Source: SIG455 sp045589495 (lineage in GTDB: Bacteria; Bacillota; Clostridia; UMGS1810). From it: a stretch of DNA of 49,799 nt. Under the pieces are notes generated by a model, which made no database searches, was not told the origin of the DNA, and worked only from the letters and a program-made list of their open reading frames with translations. Every line of letters begins with the position of its first letter. The first letter of the stretch is position 1. The translations under genes and the position numbers were made by a program. Shown piece by piece: positions 36,060 to 43,517 of the stretch. The DNA is taken from positions 1-49,799 of the forward strand of contig JAZNPF010000002.1 in NCBI GenBank assembly GCA_045589495.1, written 5' to 3'.

Positions 36060-36434
36060 TTATTTCTCTGCACCAATTGTAAACTCAGCAACAACATTGC
36101 CGTTCACAATATGCTCGTTAATTACACGAACTGCTTTTGAAGCATCCATCTTAATATATGTGGTTTTTGTGCCGTCTGCACCATAAACCTCAACGATGGG
36201 CTCATATTTGCACATACCTACGCAACCTGTCTGTGTAACGTATGCGTTGGTGATGTTTCTTTTTTCAATTTCTTCCATCATAGCAGTAAGTACGGGACGT
36301 GCACCTGCTGCAATACCGCAAGTAGCCATACCTACAACTATTCTTGTGTTACCTTCTTCACCGGCTTCGTTTCTAACGTTTATTTTGTTAGCCATTTTAT
36401 TTCTTATCTGTTCGAGTTCTGCCAAACTTTTCAT
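36060..36434 (-). CDS. hndB: HndB-like [2Fe-2S] ferredoxin subunit
   Basis: A 124-residue thioredoxin-like [2Fe-2S] protein. The cluster ligands are likely C39 (in MATCGIAAGA) and the later GCVGMCKYEP pair. In Desulfovibrio HndABCD the equivalent subunit passes electrons among the flavin and hydrogenase subunits; Thermotoga's three-subunit enzyme lacks it, so this is a four-subunit Hnd-type complex. It starts 24 bases after the GHKL gene with an AGGAGG site. Confidence 0.9.
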   Translation of the reverse strand: MKSLAELEQIRNKMANKINVRNEAGEEGNTRIVVGMATCGIAAGARPVLTAMMEEIEKRNITNAYVTQTGCVGMCKYEPIVEVYGADGTKTTYIKMDASKAVRVINEHIVNGNVVAEFTIGAEK

Positions 36435-36458
36435 ATCAATATCCTCCTGTTAGGTTAT

Positions 36459-37010
36459 TCATATATTCTCTGCATAAATATCTTGCAATCCCTCATCAAT
36501 GTAAGCGTTAATCCACGCCATTACTTCGGGAGCAGTTATGGCAACATCGCCAAGAACTTCCTTAACCTGAACGGTTGAAAATTCAAACGCATTGCCATCA
36601 AAATCATGCCTGTACACAAAATCCGTACTTTCGCTTCCGCTTACCAGTGTAACCAATGTAGACGCCATATCGCCAAGCGGCTGACGGTCAATACTGTCAC
36701 GTACAAAAACGGCTGTTACAACCGTGCCCCTGCCCAATTCAGATGTTATCGAAAACGAACCACCTGTAAGTTCGGCAGCGGTTTTGAAAAGCGACAGTCC
36801 CATTCCGACCTTGCGTGTGGTACGTGTTGTTTTAAAAGGGTCGGTAACTCCTTTTAAAAATTCCTCGTCCATACCGCATCCGTTATCGGTAATGGTTATT
36901 TTAATCACATTCTGTGCGGTGCTTTCCGTTATATCCACTTCAACAAGAGTTGCTCCTGCTTTAGTGGAATTTTTGACAATGTCCAATATGTGTAAGGATA
37001 ACTCTGTCAT
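36459..37010 (-). CDS. GHKL-type ATP-binding protein in the hydrogenase operon
   Basis: A histidine-kinase-like ATPase domain of 183 residues with no sensor, no dimerisation histidine box and no membrane segment. N-box DIVKNSTKAGA, G1 box DNGCGMD and G2 box VGMGLSL are intact. A small C-terminal extension is unassigned. Genes of this kind recur between hndA and hndB in Clostridia; their role in maturation or regulation is not settled. Its stop is one base from the hndA-facing boundary (hndA ends at 37012), and its ATG lies at the very end of hndA, so the proteins are made together. Confidence 0.88.
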   Translation of the reverse strand: MTELSLHILDIVKNSTKAGATLVEVDITESTAQNVIKITITDNGCGMDEEFLKGVTDPFKTTRTTRKVGMGLSLFKTAAELTGGSFSITSELGRGTVVTAVFVRDSIDRQPLGDMASTLVTLVSGSESTDFVYRHDFDGNAFEFSTVQVKEVLGDVAITAPEVMAWINAYIDEGLQDIYAENI

Positions 37011-37011
37011 A

Positions 37012-37506
37012 TCAGTCCATATATTTAGCGAGAATACCCTCTACGTCGTCCACTACCAAACGTCCGTAAACATCATCGTTAACTGTAAATACAGGTGCAA
37101 GACCGCAAGCACCGATACAACGTGTAGCCTCTAAAGAGAACTTACCGTCTGCAGTACATTCGCCAACGTCAATGCCGATAATCTGCTTAATTTTTTCAAG
37201 TATATCGCCGGAGCCTTTAACATAGCACGCAGTACCAAGGCACACACCGATTTTATACTTACCTTTAGGATTGATAGAGAACTGTGTGTAGAATGTTACA
37301 ACACCGTAAATCTCTGAAACGGGAACCCCGATGCCCTCTGAAATAACTTTCTGAATTTCCAGAGGCAGATAGCCTATAATTTCCTGAACCTCATGGAGAA
37401 CAGGTATCAATGCACCGTCAGTACCTTTGTACTTTGCAATGACCTGCTGTACCTTTTCTTCCTGCTCTTTTGTCATAACAAAAGCAGGAGTTGCATTTTC
37501 GCTCAT
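37012..37506 (-). CDS. hndA: NuoE-like [2Fe-2S] subunit of the hydrogenase (HndA/HydC)
   Basis: 164 residues, thioredoxin-like fold with four cysteines for one [2Fe-2S] cluster (LGTACYVKGSG and ATRCIGACGLAP regions plus one further). It pairs with HndC as NuoE pairs with NuoF. The first gene of the structural operon, behind a Rex operator and extended -10 promoter, with an AGGAGG site five bases before the ATG. Confidence 0.94.
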   Translation of the reverse strand: MSENATPAFVMTKEQEEKVQQVIAKYKGTDGALIPVLHEVQEIIGYLPLEIQKVISEGIGVPVSEIYGVVTFYTQFSINPKGKYKIGVCLGTACYVKGSGDILEKIKQIIGIDVGECTADGKFSLEATRCIGACGLAPVFTVNDDVYGRLVVDDVEGILAKYMD

Positions 37507-37532
37507 TTGTCATCCTCCTAATTTATTTTTAA

Positions 37533-37550
37533 TTGTTACTTTTTTAACAA
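37533..37550 (-). promoter_or_regulatory. Rex operator upstream of hndA
   Basis: The minus strand reads TTGTTAAAAAAGTAACAA, which is the Rex consensus TTGTTAA-N4-TTAACAA with one mismatch. It lies about 10-27 bases downstream of the predicted start site of the promoter at 37567, where a bound repressor would block transcription. Rex releases DNA when NADH is high, so the hydrogenase would be induced when reducing equivalents accumulate. No rex gene is in the window. Confidence 0.82.
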
Positions 37551-37566
37551 TATTACAAACATAATA

Positions 37567-37575
37567 ATTATATCA
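37567..37575 (-). promoter_or_regulatory. Extended -10 promoter of hndA
   Basis: TGATATAAT on the minus strand: perfect TATAAT (37567-37572) with the TGN extension, which can substitute for the poor -35 (TAGAAA) at the usual distance. It lies just upstream of the Rex operator. Confidence 0.65.
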
Positions 37576-37638
37576 CAATATTCCCAATATTTCTACTATA
37601 TTTTTATTTTTTTACTGCTTAAACAAATTATTATACAT

Positions 37639-37669
37639 ATTATACAAATTTAGTGTGAAAGAATGTCAA
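37639..37669 (-). promoter_or_regulatory. Second possible promoter of hndA
   Basis: TTGACA (perfect) with TATAAT after a long 19-base spacer, on the minus strand. The -35 overlaps the last codons of the PHP gene. The spacing is poor, but it could give a second, upstream start. Confidence 0.35.
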
Positions 37670-38357
37670 TTATTACCTCAGCATTTAAAGAATCAACATC
37701 TAAAAAGTTCTCTTTTTCCGATATATCCCATAAATAATGCGCATCAGACGAGTGAATTATTTTAAATCTGTCCAATCCTTTTTCCACGTACATACTTTCC
37801 ACTTTGTCAAGGTTTTTCACCTCTACCGTTTTAAAGTCCCAACTATCATCTATAAAACCAAGGTTTGATATAACACTGTACGCGGATTTGTCTATATGTG
37901 CAGGGATTGCAACACCGCCGAATTTTCTTGTAAGTTGTGACACTTTATCAACAGAAAGCGTTGTTGCGGTAACGAGCAGATTTTCTTCATATTCGACTAT
38001 GTTGTCATCTTCATCCATAACCGCCTGATGTCCGAATATATCGGGCCTGTTTTTGATTTTCGGAAGATGCAACTTTATCTGCTCCTCCATCTTAAGCGCC
38101 GCATCAATTGTTGGGAATATACAAACAATATGACACTCTTCCGAACTTTCAACCTCCATACCCGCAAGGACAAGAAGATCCGTACCTTTTGCACACTCCA
38201 TACACGCTGCAGCATTACGGCAGGTATTGTGGTCGGTTACAGCGATGACATCAAGACCTTTCAAAACTGCCATATTGACAATGTTATTAGGTGTCATATC
38301 GTCATCGCCGCACGGTGAGAGTGCAGTATGAATATGTAAATCATACGCTATCTTCAT
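37650..38357 (-). CDS. PHP-domain metal-dependent phosphoesterase
   Basis: A 235-residue PHP-fold protein: DLHIHTALSPCGDDDM (5-20) and AVTDHNT supply metal-binding His and Asp residues, with further motifs in the middle and IIHSSDAHYLWD near the C-terminus. PHP proteins hydrolyse phosphomono- or diesters; the target is unknown. It overlaps the DRTGG gene by four bases (ATGA) and lies between the hydrogenase-like sensor and the hndA operon. The context suggests a role in redox regulation or cofactor metabolism, which is inference. Confidence 0.87.
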   Translation of the reverse strand: MKIAYDLHIHTALSPCGDDDMTPNNIVNMAVLKGLDVIAVTDHNTCRNAAACMECAKGTDLLVLAGMEVESSEECHIVCIFPTIDAALKMEEQIKLHLPKIKNRPDIFGHQAVMDEDDNIVEYEENLLVTATTLSVDKVSQLTRKFGGVAIPAHIDKSAYSVISNLGFIDDSWDFKTVEVKNLDKVESMYVEKGLDRFKIIHSSDAHYLWDISEKENFLDVDSLNAEVIIDILSH

Positions 38358-38683
38358 AGCATTTTCCCTATTTCAACAGCAGCACCAAAAGCACTCATCT
38401 GCGTACGCAGTATTGCTACACCCTCGTTGTTTGCTTTGGCAATAACGCTGTCATCTATAAACATTCCCTCGGCAACCAGAACACACGCAGCCTCGGTAAG
38501 CACGGAAACAGCCGCAATATTTACATTCGCCTGAACTGTAATCCACACATCCCCCGCCTGAACTTTAGACATTGCAAGGCTTAAAAGGTCACAAACATAG
38601 CAACCGGTTGCCTCTTTACTGCTTATATCAACATCTGTCAAAACTTCTGCAGAAGTCACATTTATAATATCATTTAATGTCAT
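38354..38683 (-). CDS. DRTGG-domain protein (second of two)
   Basis: 109 residues, a single DRTGG-type domain of the kind fused to phosphotransacetylase or CBS proteins; the domain is thought to be regulatory and its ligand is unknown. It is a paralogue of the gene at 40437, with the shared start LNDIINVTSAEVL (compare LKDIINIIDAKVL) and a hydrophobic core pattern. The ATG eight bases after AGGAG is used; a longer frame begins at a TTG. It is 20 bases after the hydrogenase-like gene and overlaps the PHP gene. Confidence 0.85.
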   Translation of the reverse strand: MTLNDIINVTSAEVLTDVDISSKEATGCYVCDLLSLAMSKVQAGDVWITVQANVNIAAVSVLTEAACVLVAEGMFIDDSVIAKANNEGVAILRTQMSAFGAAVEIGKML

Positions 38684-38703
38684 TTGTACCTCTCCTATGG
38701 TTA

Positions 38704-39972
38704 TCAATGTTTGTCTATATTCATCATTTCCTGTGCAAGTTCGGCTATCTTTTCCCTCAACTTGAATATGCAGTCAGTTTCTTTGGCAAAGCCACGCACG
38801 ATATCTTCGGAAAGAGTTTTACACGACGGCGAACCGCAAGAACCACAGTCGAGTTTCGGAAGTTCGTCATAGATTTTTGACATTTGCTCCATCTTCTGCA
38901 TTGCAATTATTATATCATCGTCAAGATTCATAGCCGTATTGCGAACTACGGGGATATCCCACATAACATCAACACTATCGGGAATAACTGCTTTTTTGTT
39001 CATAGTAGCAGCAAGATTTTTTATTCTTCTTTTTGCGACAAAATTATTTTCAACATTAAGCGGTCCTCCGACGCAACCGCCTATGCAGGCAAGCCCCTCG
39101 ACAAAGTCGATATCATTCATCTTTCCGTCTTCTATTGCCTCCATAACCTCAATCACATTATGTATTCCGTCAACAGCAATATAATTCTCTGTTGCAAGAC
39201 CTGATGCCTCACCACCGCTTACCGCCCAGCAGACACCGTGGAAATCGGCTTTTGAAAGTTCGTCAAGGCTTTCATTGTTGCTTAAATGCGGAAGCACTTT
39301 AAGATATATATCTTTGATTGAAAACGTTCCGTTTATATACGTTTTCGCCGCACCTATAGGAATATGCGCACAAGTTGCCTTTGCCGCACACGGAGTTATG
39401 AAAAATACTCCTATTTCAGAATCGCTTAAACCAATATGTTTTTTTGCAACCTCCCTTGCAAGCCTTGCCGCAAGATTCATCGGCGATATAACCGGCAAAA
39501 TATGGTCGATAAGGCTTGGAAAACGTGAACATATAAGTTTTACAACCGTTGGGCACGCAGAACTTATTACTGGTTTTTCCAACTCACCGGTTTCCATAAG
39601 TTTGCGTGTTTCGTTTGTAACAATCTGTGCAGCATACGCAACCTCAAATACATCATCAAATCCGATTTTTTTAAGTGCATTTAAAATCACGTTTATATCT
39701 TTCGCTTTAGAGAACTGCCCGTAAAATGTCGGCGCGGGCAATGCAATGTTATACTTGAAATTTTTAAGGATTTCCAAAGAATCCGTTATTGCCTTTTTTG
39801 CATGATACGGACATACACGTATGCACTCTCCGCAATCTATACAGCGTTCCTTTATAATCTTCGCTTTACCGTCACGCACACGTATTGCCTGGGTTGGACA
39901 AAGTTTGATGCAGTTTGTGCAGCCGTGGCATTTATCCTTATCAAGGGTAACCGAGTGGAATATTTCGCTCAT
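38704..39972 (-). CDS. [FeFe] hydrogenase-like putative sensor (group C/D type)
   Basis: 422 residues without PAS domain. Two [4Fe-4S] clusters (C15, C18, C21, C25; C44, C47, C50, C54) lead into an H-cluster domain whose four ligand cysteines are all present: C140 in SSACPT, C195 in TPCAAK, and C296 and C300 in LACIGGCVGG. The residue before C140 is Ala139, where catalytic enzymes have the proton-relay cysteine; this substitution is typical of the slow, sensory groups. Downstream is a further [4Fe-4S]-type motif, C376, C379, C384, C401 (LDCGSCGSPSC). It probably senses H2 or redox state and signals to the neighbours; the output is unknown. Confidence 0.88.
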   Translation of the reverse strand: MSEIFHSVTLDKDKCHGCTNCIKLCPTQAIRVRDGKAKIIKERCIDCGECIRVCPYHAKKAITDSLEILKNFKYNIALPAPTFYGQFSKAKDINVILNALKKIGFDDVFEVAYAAQIVTNETRKLMETGELEKPVISSACPTVVKLICSRFPSLIDHILPVISPMNLAARLAREVAKKHIGLSDSEIGVFFITPCAAKATCAHIPIGAAKTYINGTFSIKDIYLKVLPHLSNNESLDELSKADFHGVCWAVSGGEASGLATENYIAVDGIHNVIEVMEAIEDGKMNDIDFVEGLACIGGCVGGPLNVENNFVAKRRIKNLAATMNKKAVIPDSVDVMWDIPVVRNTAMNLDDDIIIAMQKMEQMSKIYDELPKLDCGSCGSPSCKTLSEDIVRGFAKETDCIFKLREKIAELAQEMMNIDKH

Positions 39973-39990
39973 ATATTCTTCCCCCTTGTT

Positions 39991-40422
39991 TTATTTTTTC
40001 ATATTAACGTGCATCTCTATCGTGGTGCCTACACCGACAACAGAGTCTACATTCATATAATCTGTGTATTTACGCATATTCGGCAAGCCCATACCTGCTC
40101 CGAATCCAAGATTGCGTACTTCTTCTGTAGCAGTAGAATACCCCTCCTGCATCGCCTGTTCAATGCTTACAATACCGGGGCCCTTGTCTTTTAAAAGGAT
40201 TTTGATAAATTCAGGCGTAACCTCCACATCAATTGTGCCTCCGTCAGCATGGATTACCATATTGATTTCACCCTCATACGTGGCAACGGCAACTTTGCGT
40301 ACAACATCAGGGGCAACACCTAATTTACCAAGCACTTTCTTTATATTGCTGGACGCTTCGCCTGCTACGGAAAAATCCTCACCGTCAATGTCAAAATGCA
40401 ATTTGTATGAATTATCCGACAT
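39991..40422 (-). CDS. RsbW-like ATP-binding (anti-sigma-type) protein
   Basis: 143 residues of the HATPase_c_2/SpoIIAB-RsbW class. The N-box region VRKVAVATYEGEINMVIHA, the G1-like DKGPGI and a G2-like GFGAGMGLPNM are present. Such proteins act as serine kinases that bind sigma factors or antagonists; no sigma factor or antagonist gene is adjacent. It sits between the first DRTGG gene (14 bases) and the hydrogenase-like gene (18 bases), so it likely belongs to the same regulatory pathway. The target is unknown. Confidence 0.88.
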   Translation of the reverse strand: MSDNSYKLHFDIDGEDFSVAGEASSNIKKVLGKLGVAPDVVRKVAVATYEGEINMVIHADGGTIDVEVTPEFIKILLKDKGPGIVSIEQAMQEGYSTATEEVRNLGFGAGMGLPNMRKYTDYMNVDSVVGVGTTIEMHVNMKK

Positions 40423-40436
40423 AGGTTATACCTCCG

Positions 40437-40775
40437 TTACCATTTTAGTCCTGCGTTGTACAATTTTCCGCAAGAAATATACATTGGCAGTTCAGTCGCC
40501 AGGACGGCTATTCCTGCATCTTTTGCAAGTTGAAGAACATCATCATCAGGTTCTTTTCCGCGCACAAAAACTATTGCTTTCATATCCATCATTTCAGCAG
40601 TGCGGACAACCTGCGGATTCATAAGACCGGTAAGCAACATACACTGATTTTCAACAAAAGCCAGAACATCACTCATAAGGTCACATCCGTATGCCGATAA
40701 CACCTCAGTTTCAAGCAAATCTTCACCACAAAGAACTTTGGCGTCAATAATATTTATAATATCTTTAAGTTTCAT
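40437..40775 (-). CDS. DRTGG-domain protein (first of two)
   Basis: 112 residues, one DRTGG domain with KLKDIINIIDAKVL at the N-terminus and IVFVRGKEPDDDV in the centre. First gene of the five-gene regulatory set. The ATG follows an AGAGGAAGAGAATAA leader. No promoter is visible in the 83 bases upstream, so expression may come from read-through past the hairpin at 40804-40847 or from a promoter I cannot see. Confidence 0.82.
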   Translation of the reverse strand: MKLKDIINIIDAKVLCGEDLLETEVLSAYGCDLMSDVLAFVENQCMLLTGLMNPQVVRTAEMMDMKAIVFVRGKEPDDDVLQLAKDAGIAVLATELPMYISCGKLYNAGLKW

Positions 40776-40803
40776 TTATTCTCTTCCTCTCCCAAAAACC
40801 TCA

Positions 40804-40847
40804 AAAGCACCCTACCACAGGCTTAAATCAGCCTATGGCAAAGTGCT
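40804..40847 (-). terminator. Terminator of tyrS
   Basis: AGCAC/GTGCT arms around CAGGCT/AGCCT, with a GGTAGGGTGCTTTTG tail in the minus direction. It lies between tyrS and the DRTGG gene; the tail has few Ts, so partial read-through is likely. Confidence 0.55.
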
Positions 40848-40858
40848 GTTTGTATAAA

Positions 40859-42082
40859 TTATTTAAGTACTACTCTGTGGAATACCTTTTTGCCTTTTTT
40901 AATAATAACCTCACCGTCAGTGAAATCTGCCGCAGTTACCATACGGTCTATGGCAGCAACTTTTTCACTTCCGACACTTACACCGCCCTGCTGAACAAGA
41001 CGTCTACCCTCACCTTTTGACGGAATAAGACCGCAGGTAATCAACAGGTCGAGAATATTGATTCCCTCGCCCATTTCGTCAGCAGATATCTCTGTACTTG
41101 GCATATTTTCAGAACTTGCTCCGCCAAATGCTGCTTCTGCAGCATCTTTTGCTTTTGAAGCCTCCTGCTCACCATGAACAAGTTTTGTAACCTCAAACGC
41201 AAGTATCTTTTTAGCAGTATTGAGTTCGGCGCCTTCAAGTTTTTCGAGTTCGTGAATTTCTTCCATAGGAATGAATGTAAGAAGTTTTAAACACTTGATA
41301 ACATCAGCGTCGTCAACATTACGCCAATACTGATAAAATTCATAAGGAGTAGTTTTTACTGGATCAAGCCACAAAGCACCGCTTTGTGTTTTGCCCATCT
41401 TTTTACCCTCACTGTTTGTAAGGAGAGTAAAGGTCATTCCGTAAACCTGTTTCTGGTCTTTTCTGCGGCAAAGGTCTATACCACCGAGAATATTTGACCA
41501 CTGGTCGTCGCCGCCGAGTTCAATCTTACAATCATACTTACGGCTGAGCATCAAAAAGTCATAACTCTGCATAAGCATATAGTTGAATTCAAGGAAGGAC
41601 AAACCTTTTTCCAGTCTTTGTTTAAAACACTCCGCCGCAAGCATTTTATTAACCGAGAAGCACGAACCTATATCTCTTAGAAACTCAACATAGTTAAGGT
41701 CTAAGAGCCAATCGGCGTTATTAACCATAATCGCTTTATCGTCAGAGAAATCTATAACTCTTGAAAGTTGTTCCTTAAATCTTTCACAGTTGTAGTCAAT
41801 GATTTCTTTTGTCATCATCTGGCGCATATCGGTTCTTCCCGAAGGATCGCCGATGTGACCTGTTCCGCCGCCTACGAGCGCAATCGGTCTGTGACCGTGC
41901 ATCTGCATATGACGCATAACCACCATCTGCAAAAAATGTCCTACGTGCAAACTGTCTGCTGTAGGGTCAAAACCTATATAAAAAGTCACCTTTTCTTTTC
42001 CGAGCAATTCTCTTATCTCTTCTTCGTGTGTTACCTGAGCAATCAATCCTCTTTCACTCAACACATCGTAAACATTTCTCAT
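40859..42082 (-). CDS. tyrS: Tyrosyl-tRNA synthetase
   Basis: Charges tRNA-Tyr. 407 residues of the class I TyrRS family. HIGH motif as HVGH (FDPTADSLHVGHF), KMSKS as KMGKT, tyrosine-pocket residues around YMLMQSYDF, and a C-terminal S4 RNA-binding domain (INILDLLITCGLIPSKGEGRRLV). The ATG follows GGGAGGAC. The 57-base leader is too short for a T-box, so the usual tRNA-controlled attenuation is not seen here. Confidence 0.97.
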   Translation of the reverse strand: MRNVYDVLSERGLIAQVTHEEEIRELLGKEKVTFYIGFDPTADSLHVGHFLQMVVMRHMQMHGHRPIALVGGGTGHIGDPSGRTDMRQMMTKEIIDYNCERFKEQLSRVIDFSDDKAIMVNNADWLLDLNYVEFLRDIGSCFSVNKMLAAECFKQRLEKGLSFLEFNYMLMQSYDFLMLSRKYDCKIELGGDDQWSNILGGIDLCRRKDQKQVYGMTFTLLTNSEGKKMGKTQSGALWLDPVKTTPYEFYQYWRNVDDADVIKCLKLLTFIPMEEIHELEKLEGAELNTAKKILAFEVTKLVHGEQEASKAKDAAEAAFGGASSENMPSTEISADEMGEGINILDLLITCGLIPSKGEGRRLVQQGGVSVGSEKVAAIDRMVTAADFTDGEVIIKKGKKVFHRVVLK

Positions 42083-42139
42083 CAGTTTATGTCCTCCCGT
42101 ACAAGTACAATAATATACACTTTAATTGTACCAGTAAAA

Positions 42140-43216
42140 TCAAATAAATTCAAGTACTTCTTTCATAGTTTTTTCAATCATTTCATCGAGTTTTGAAAAA
42201 TCCATTGCAGGAATATAATACTTTTCCAGTTCATCATGATATTGCTTGGCAACTGAGATAGCAGAAACAGCCTTATTTATAAGTGTGTTAATTTCAGATA
42301 TTGCAAACTCACGTTCTTCTTTGTATGTTTCAAGTAAATATTTACTTGAGAATTCATCAAAATCAACCACTTCACCTTTTGCGTATGAATGGTATGTGTT
42401 TGAAACAGTAAACGCAAGATTGAGTTTTGGTATAACAAGATGGTCTATGCGTTTGTCAGGCGCAAAAGGACAGTAATACGCCTCCGTGTCAAAGCCTCTG
42501 TTTACCGCAATATTGCATATACGTTCAAGCGTATCACCACAATAGCCTTTTAATATATAAGTTTTATACCCCTCAAGAATTGTATCTGAAAAACTGATTA
42601 TACCTTTAGGTGTTATTCCGCTTGCAAAAAGTTTTCGGATACTGCCTTTGACATCAGAAACGGGGATTTCAGCAAACTCCTGAAAAATTACGTTTTCCTC
42701 AAATATGGAATGTACATTACCGTTTATACTTTTAGCATAAATATAATCTAAATCTTTCTGCAGGTGCGAAGCAGACGCAAGATATACATAGGCACGTTTA
42801 AACTGCTCGCCGATTTTTTGATTTGTTTTAATAATCCCGTCTTTGTGGCGGGCAAGTGCATCTTTATCCCAACAATTACCCATATAAAGTATCTCATCAA
42901 CCGCACCGGGGGTTTTGGGGTCAACGATGTGGGGAGATGTGCCGTCTACAAATGCTATGTTTGCAGGTTTTATTATGATGCCGTCAAGCGAGTCAGGGTC
43001 TGAAGAACAATGCGCAATCTCCATATCCGAACCTTTTTTAACCGCCATATCTGCAATCTTTTTCATAAGTGTAGATTTGCCCGTTCCCGGTCCGCCTTTT
43101 ATGCAATAAATTTTGCGTGCGCTCTCCTGCGGAAGAAGATAGTTATAATACGAATAAAAACCATGAGGCGTATTTCCGCCGAGGAAAAAGTGTTTTTCTC
43201 TGCCTTTAAATGCCAT
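42140..43216 (-). CDS. Duplicated P-loop ATPase (PRK06851-like) with degenerate second P-loop
   Basis: 358 residues built from two similar halves. Each begins with the pattern TPxGxxSxxxxLL: GGNTPHGFYSYYNYLL in the first, SGITPKGIISFSDTIL in the second. The first half has an intact Walker A, GGPGTGKST (about 43-51). In the second, the matching place reads KGYCGDTLERI, without the GK(S/T) needed for nucleotide phosphates. The function of the family is unknown. An internal GTG upstream lies within AAGGAGG; the ATG nine bases later is the start. It precedes tyrS by 57 bases and has its own promoter and palindrome. Confidence 0.85.
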   Translation of the reverse strand: MAFKGREKHFFLGGNTPHGFYSYYNYLLPQESARKIYCIKGGPGTGKSTLMKKIADMAVKKGSDMEIAHCSSDPDSLDGIIIKPANIAFVDGTSPHIVDPKTPGAVDEILYMGNCWDKDALARHKDGIIKTNQKIGEQFKRAYVYLASASHLQKDLDYIYAKSINGNVHSIFEENVIFQEFAEIPVSDVKGSIRKLFASGITPKGIISFSDTILEGYKTYILKGYCGDTLERICNIAVNRGFDTEAYYCPFAPDKRIDHLVIPKLNLAFTVSNTYHSYAKGEVVDFDEFSSKYLLETYKEEREFAISEINTLINKAVSAISVAKQYHDELEKYYIPAMDFSKLDEMIEKTMKEVLEFI

Positions 43217-43234
43217 AAGTACCACCCTCCTTAT

Positions 43235-43258
43235 ATAATCATATTATTTTATGATTAT
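43235..43258. promoter_or_regulatory. Palindrome at the promoter of the ATPase gene
   Basis: ATAATCATA and its exact complement TATGATTAT, nine bases each, separated by six bases. It overlaps the -10 of the promoter at 43254-43283 and lies just before the AAGGAGG ribosome site. It could be an operator or a weak stem in the leader. The recognising protein is unknown. Confidence 0.5.
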
Positions 43259-43283
43259 AAGGCTTAAATGGTTACGATGTATA
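43254..43283 (-). promoter_or_regulatory. Promoter of the ATPase-tyrS unit
   Basis: TATACA, 18 bases, TATAAT on the minus strand. The -10 is perfect and the -35 matches 4/6. It overlaps the palindrome at 43235-43258. Confidence 0.5.
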
Positions 43284-43465
43284 TTGAGATATAAGCATAT
43301 CTTCAATTCTGTAATCAGTCGACTAAGGTACGTGACACCCCAAATGTTTGATTTGGTTGGTGGAACTTATGCAAGCGAGCAAAGCGAGTCGTAGTTTCAA
43401 AGGGATATTTCGCCTTGTAAAAATTTTTTAAATGTAAACTCCGTTTGTTGCGAAACAATTCAAAA
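43284..43465. other. Gene-free stretch with a hairpin, no gene assigned
   Basis: No ORF with a ribosome site is found. A hairpin is possible at 43336-43362 (CACCCCAAAT with ATTTGGTTGGTG, two-base bulge). Next to it is a segment with GCGAG repeats (AGCGAGCAAAGCGAG, about 43374-43388). A 20-codon plus-strand frame (43370-43432) and a 16-codon minus frame ending at 43272 look like fragments, without starts that would make them real. It could be a decayed gene or an insertion scar. Confidence 0.3.
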
Positions 43466-43499
43466 GAAAAGCGTTCAACTTTTTTGTTGAACGCTTTTC
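43466..43499 (-). terminator. Terminator of the glycolytic operon
   Basis: A perfect 14-bp stem (GAAAAGCGTTCAAC and complement) with a six-T loop, followed in the minus direction by TTTTGAATTG. It lies 18 bases past the gpmI stop. Confidence 0.9.
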
Positions 43500-43517
43500 A
43501 CTTTATATTTGGAATAA

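Noticed and set aside
42083..42139. T-box riboswitch in front of tyrS
   Set aside because: The gap is only 57 bases, without the specifier stem or the conserved T-box sequence; only a GTACAAT/ATTGTAC inverted repeat is present.
43370..43432. 20-codon plus-strand ORF in the gene-free stretch
   Set aside because: No ribosome site and no recognisable sequence; length compatible with chance.
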